Below are positions 61,196 to 64,000 of a stretch of DNA of 64,000 nucleotides, in pieces (position 1 is the first letter of the stretch; every line of letters begins with the position of its first letter). The notes under the pieces are model-generated. The model saw only the letters and a list, made by a program, of their open reading frames with translations, did not search any database and was not told the origin of the DNA. Origin of the DNA: Algorimicrobium sp002414705 (lineage in GTDB: Bacteria; Bacteroidota; Bacteroidia; Flavobacteriales; Flavobacteriaceae); contig CAXAUF010000009.1 of the NCBI GenBank assembly GCA_963972425.1, positions 1-64,000 of the forward strand, given 5' to 3'. A program made the translations under genes and the position numbers.

Positions 61196-62320
61196 TTAAT
61201 TAGCAGATGATTTTATGACCTCTGTTAAAGGTACGATTTCCTCATTTTTAAAAGCTACAATAAAACACCCATCGTAGCCTTTGGCATCTGCTTCATCTTT
61301 AAATCTCTTGGCTGCATTATAATCTGAAGTAGCGCCATAATAATATTTGTAAAGCTCACCAACTTTCTCATTTGAAATAGGATCTAATCCCTTAAAATTA
61401 TAAGGTTTAGTCATTATTCTCCTTGAACTAGCAGCAATTTGAACTTTAAAGATAACGCCTTCATAATTATCTTTCACTACTGTTTCAGTAGTATTGGCAA
61501 TGGTTTCATTTGATTTATTTGGCTGAAAAAAACCACCTACATTTTGATCTAAATTATCTTTGTAATGAAAAATGGCTTCTTTAATTGCAGATGCCATTTC
61601 ATCTTGACCTTTATTAGAATTCAAATACAATCCTTCCGGCTTATATGTTAAAAAACCTGTTTCAATTAAAACACTTGGCATATAAGTATTGTGTAAGACC
61701 CAAAACCCAGCTTGCTTAACACCACGACTTTTCCGTTTTAATTTACCTGTGAAATTTGTTTCAATTAAACTGGCTAGCTGAATACTCTGATCTAAATATT
61801 CCTCTTGCATAAGTGTTAAACCTATAAGAGACTCTGGGGAATTAGGATCAAAACCTTCATAATGTTTTTCATAATCATCCTCCAAAAAAATAACTTCATT
61901 TTCCTTTTTAGCTACATTAAAGTTTTGCTCATTTACATGTAAACCTAGAACATAGGTCTCTGTTCCATGGGCACTATTTGAAAAAGCGTTACAGTGTACG
62001 GAAACAAATAAATCGGCATCAGCTTTATTTGCTATAGCTGCACGTTCATGAAGTTTTAAGAATACATCCGTTTTTCGGGTGTAAATAACAGTAATATCCT
62101 TATTTTTTTCAAGTTCTTTACCTACTTCTAGAACAATATTTAAGGCAATATTTTTTTCTTTATAGCCATTTCCTAAATTTCCAGGATCATGTCCTCCATG
62201 TCCAGCATCTAGAACAACAACAAATTTATCTGATTTGTTTTGTGAAAAGCTCGAATTAACAGAAGAAATTGTTAAAAGTAAGGAGTAAAACAAGAAACAT
62301 ATATAAGAGTTCGTTTTCAT
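61196..62320 (-). CDS. N-acetylmuramoyl-L-alanine amidase (Amidase_3) with C-terminal SPOR-like domain
   Basis: 374 residues. Signal peptide (MKTNSYICFLFYSLLLTISSV), then Amidase_3 with zinc ligands H41 (VLDAGHGGHDPG), E55 (YKEKNIAL) and a histidine in SVHCNAF, and the catalytic glutamate in LIETGFL. A C-terminal region of about 75 residues (VIFKVQIAASSRRI ... YDGCFIVAFKNEEIV) looks like a SPOR fold, which binds denuded peptidoglycan at the division site. It splits the amide bond between muramic acid and the stem peptide in the periplasm. It is the first gene of the - strand run and is divergent from lptD. Confidence 0.92.
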   Translation of the reverse strand: MKTNSYICFLFYSLLLTISSVNSSFSQNKSDKFVVVLDAGHGGHDPGNLGNGYKEKNIALNIVLEVGKELEKNKDITVIYTRKTDVFLKLHERAAIANKADADLFVSVHCNAFSNSAHGTETYVLGLHVNEQNFNVAKKENEVIFLEDDYEKHYEGFDPNSPESLIGLTLMQEEYLDQSIQLASLIETNFTGKLKRKSRGVKQAGFWVLHNTYMPSVLIETGFLTYKPEGLYLNSNKGQDEMASAIKEAIFHYKDNLDQNVGGFFQPNKSNETIANTTETVVKDNYEGVIFKVQIAASSRRIMTKPYNFKGLDPISNEKVGELYKYYYGATSDYNAAKRFKDEADAKGYDGCFIVAFKNEEIVPLTEVIKSSAN

Positions 62321-62401
62321 ATAGGATATAACAACTTTATTATTGGTTTATTTTAATTTTGGAATTTTTGGATATATTAATTTAATCACAAAAAATATAT
62401 G

Positions 62402-62409
62402 TAATTTTG
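62402..62409 (+). promoter_or_regulatory. -7 promoter-like box at the start of lptD
   Basis: TAATTTTG matches TAnnTTTG. It overlaps the first TTG start option of lptD (62407), so if active it favours a start farther downstream, at the TTG 62458. Confidence 0.3.
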
Positions 62410-64000
62410 GCAATTCAAAAACCGAGCCATACTTTTACAAAAATACATTTAAAAGCGTTGCGTACAAACAACTTTCACATACTTTTCGCCTTAAGTTTTA
62501 CAGTGTTTATCAACACGTTTGGCTTTGCCCAAGATTTGCCAAAATCTGGAATTCAGTTAGAATCAAGTAAAGATAACGATAGCTTAAATGTGAGTATTGG
62601 TGATGCCTTAAAGCCAAATACCTCTGAAAAAGGTCAAGATTCCACACTTACAGATACCGTAAAACCTAAAAAAGAAATGATAACGGGTCCTATAAAGTAT
62701 AAGGCTACCGACTATACATCGTTTAACAACAAGGAGCAAAAGTTGTATATGTATAATGAAGCTGAAGTGTATTATGAGGATATGGAACTTAAAGCAGGTA
62801 TTATTATTATAGACTATAATACCAACACAGTTTTTGCTAAAGGAATTTTAGATTCAACAGGTGTTTACACCCAAGCACCCGTTTTTAAGCAAGCTACAAA
62901 CGAGGTAAAACCCGATTCTATTAAATTTAATACAGAAACAGAAAAAGCATTAATTTATAATTCAAACACGGAACAAGGTGATATTAAAATTTTTGCGCCT
63001 ATTACCAAAAAAGTAAATGATTCTGTAATCTTTCTATATAAAGGCCGTTTTACCACAGCAAAAGATATTGAAAACCCAGAATATTATTTTCAAGCTAGTA
63101 AAATAAAAATTGTTCCTGGTGAAAAAATTGTAGTTGGTGTTACTAATATGGTTATTGCTGATGTACCAACACCTTTAGGCTTGCCTTTTGGTTTTTTTCC
63201 ATTAACGGATAAAGAAACATCAGGTGTTATAATTCCTACTTTTGGTCAGGAAAATAATCGAGGATATTTTATTCAGAATGGTGGTTATTATTTTGCATTG
63301 AGTGATTATTTTGATTTAGCTGTTTTAGGTGATTATTATACAAATGGCAGTTATGGCTTACGTATGGAAAGTGCCTATGCTAATAAATATAGGTTTCGTG
63401 GAAATTTAGGCTTTCGCTATGAAAACTTAATAAATAGTGAGCGTGGTTTTCCAGATTATAACAAATCGTCTATTTATAATATTCGCTGGTCCCACACGCA
63501 AGACCCAAAAGCCAATCCAAATTCTCGTTTCTCTGCATCTGTGAATTTAGGAAGTAGTCGATACTACCAAACCTCCATAAACCAAGTTAATGCACCTAGT
63601 TTTTTAAATAATACGTTAGCATCTTCTGTTTCCTATTCTAAAACCTTTCAAGGCGAACCACAAGTTAATTTAAATGTAACGGCTACCCATTCTCAAAACA
63701 CGAATACTGAAGTTATTAATATGACATTACCTACCATTCAAGCTAGTGTAAATCGTGTTTTCCCGTTTGCACCTAGAGAAGGGGTAAAAAAAGGAATAAT
63801 TGAAAATGTGAATTTTCAATACAACGTGCGTGCCGAAAACCGCATACAAACAACCGACTCCTTATTCTTTAAAAAAGAAATGTGGGATAGCGCTGAAAAT
63901 GGTGTTCAACATAGTATTCCACTCACAACAAATTTTAAGATATTAAAATATTTAAGTTTAAGCGCGAGTACCGCTTACAATGAAACATGGGTTTTTGAAA
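62407..64000 (+). CDS. lptD: LptD-like LPS-assembly outer-membrane protein, 3' end outside window
   Basis: The frame is open to the window end with no stop. The sequence from the TTG at 62407 (LAIQKPSHTFTKIHLKALRTNNF) leads into a signal peptide HILFALSFTVFINTFGFAQ; the TTG at 62458 is the alternative start and gives a more usual signal length. The following N-terminal domain is the OstA/LptA-like jellyroll (YNEAEVYYEDMELKAGIIIID), then the beta barrel starts with PTPLGLPFGFFPLTDKETSGVIIPTFGQ, a hallmark of Bacteroidota LptD proteins. The protein forms the outer-membrane gate for LPS delivery. It is divergent from the amidase gene across 86 bases. Confidence 0.85.
   Translation, partial: MAIQKPSHTFTKIHLKALRTNNFHILFALSFTVFINTFGFAQDLPKSGIQLESSKDNDSLNVSIGDALKPNTSEKGQDSTLTDTVKPKKEMITGPIKYKATDYTSFNNKEQKLYMYNEAEVYYEDMELKAGIIIIDYNTNTVFAKGILDSTGVYTQAPVFKQATNEVKPDSIKFNTETEKALIYNSNTEQGDIKIFAPITKKVNDSVIFLYKGRFTTAKDIENPEYYFQASKIKIVPGEKIVVGVTNMVIADVPTPLGLPFGFFPLTDKETSGVIIPTFGQENNRGYFIQNGGYYFALSDYFDLAVLGDYYTNGSYGLRMESAYANKYRFRGNLGFRYENLINSERGFPDYNKSSIYNIRWSHTQDPKANPNSRFSASVNLGSSRYYQTSINQVNAPSFLNNTLASSVSYSKTFQGEPQVNLNVTATHSQNTNTEVINMTLPTIQASVNRVFPFAPREGVKKGIIENVNFQYNVRAENRIQTTDSLFFKKEMWDSAENGVQHSIPLTTNFKILKYLSLSASTAYNETWVFE

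Noticed and set aside
1..64000. tRNA, rRNA, CRISPR array, IS element or prophage
   Set aside because: No cloverleaf, rRNA segment, regularly spaced repeat, transposase or phage structural gene was recognised by reading; short degenerate elements could be missed.

Overview
The window is AT-rich, densely coded bacterial DNA that looks like a chromosome segment from the family Flavobacteriaceae (Bacteroidota), probably marine. The evidence is the set of families present: two-Rossmann-domain sugar dehydratase, DUF937, DUF5916/CBM9 proteins, a TonB receptor with a carboxypeptidase-regulatory-like plug extension, BshA, and QEGLA peptidase. Several genes also have the Bacteroidota-type -7 box TAnnTTTG a short distance upstream. 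No rRNA, tRNA, insertion sequence, prophage or CRISPR array is visible. The genus cannot be fixed from the sequence alone.

Layout. 1-9887 is the end of a surface-polysaccharide locus: a NodB-type deacetylase cut by the window edge, two paralogous acyltransferase-like proteins, then a + strand operon of aminotransferase, UDP-sugar 4,6-dehydratase, Wza-like export lipoprotein and Wzc-like tyrosine kinase. 9890-16666 holds proline dehydrogenase, aroB, a DinB protein, an Lrp regulator, an M14 peptidase divergent from a small XRE regulator, a lipoprotein, TerC and an unlisted 52-residue membrane protein. 16674-23686 holds a translationally coupled parE - membrane protein - parC operon, ychF and a ferredoxin. 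23834-31500 holds acyl-CoA reductase, serC-serA, DUF937, small flavobacterial proteins and a histidine-rich TonB receptor. 31525-37072 holds a CBM9/DUF5916 protein, a LolD-like ATPase and a large polytopic protein.

37309-43659 is a - strand run with a compact four-gene module (QEGLA metallopeptidase, N-formylglutamate amidohydrolase-like protein, two-domain sulfurtransferase, GshB-like ATP-grasp ligase) followed upstream by an amino-acid symporter and aroC. 43822-55889 holds an LpxH-like phosphoesterase, a large FAD/Fe-S oxidoreductase, a beta-barrel protein, a sugar nucleotidyltransferase plus sugar kinase pair, a GH109-type enzyme, bshA, and a GH3 N-acetylglucosaminidase fused to a serine hydrolase. 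56130-62320 is a ten-gene - strand run from an N-acetylmuramoyl-L-alanine amidase through MlaD, Fe-S electron carriers, a HAD protein and three tandem mini membrane proteins. The window ends inside an lptD-like gene.

How parts fit together: bshA indicates bacillithiol rather than glutathione metabolism, so the GshB-like ligase in the QEGLA module probably makes some other amide bond; this module is the best candidate for an undescribed pathway. GH109, NahK-like kinase, nucleotidyltransferase and the GH3 fusion together suggest recovery of N-acetylhexosamines. The XRE regulator region carries three near-identical palindromes that coincide with -7 boxes, which suggests an autoregulated divergent switch.
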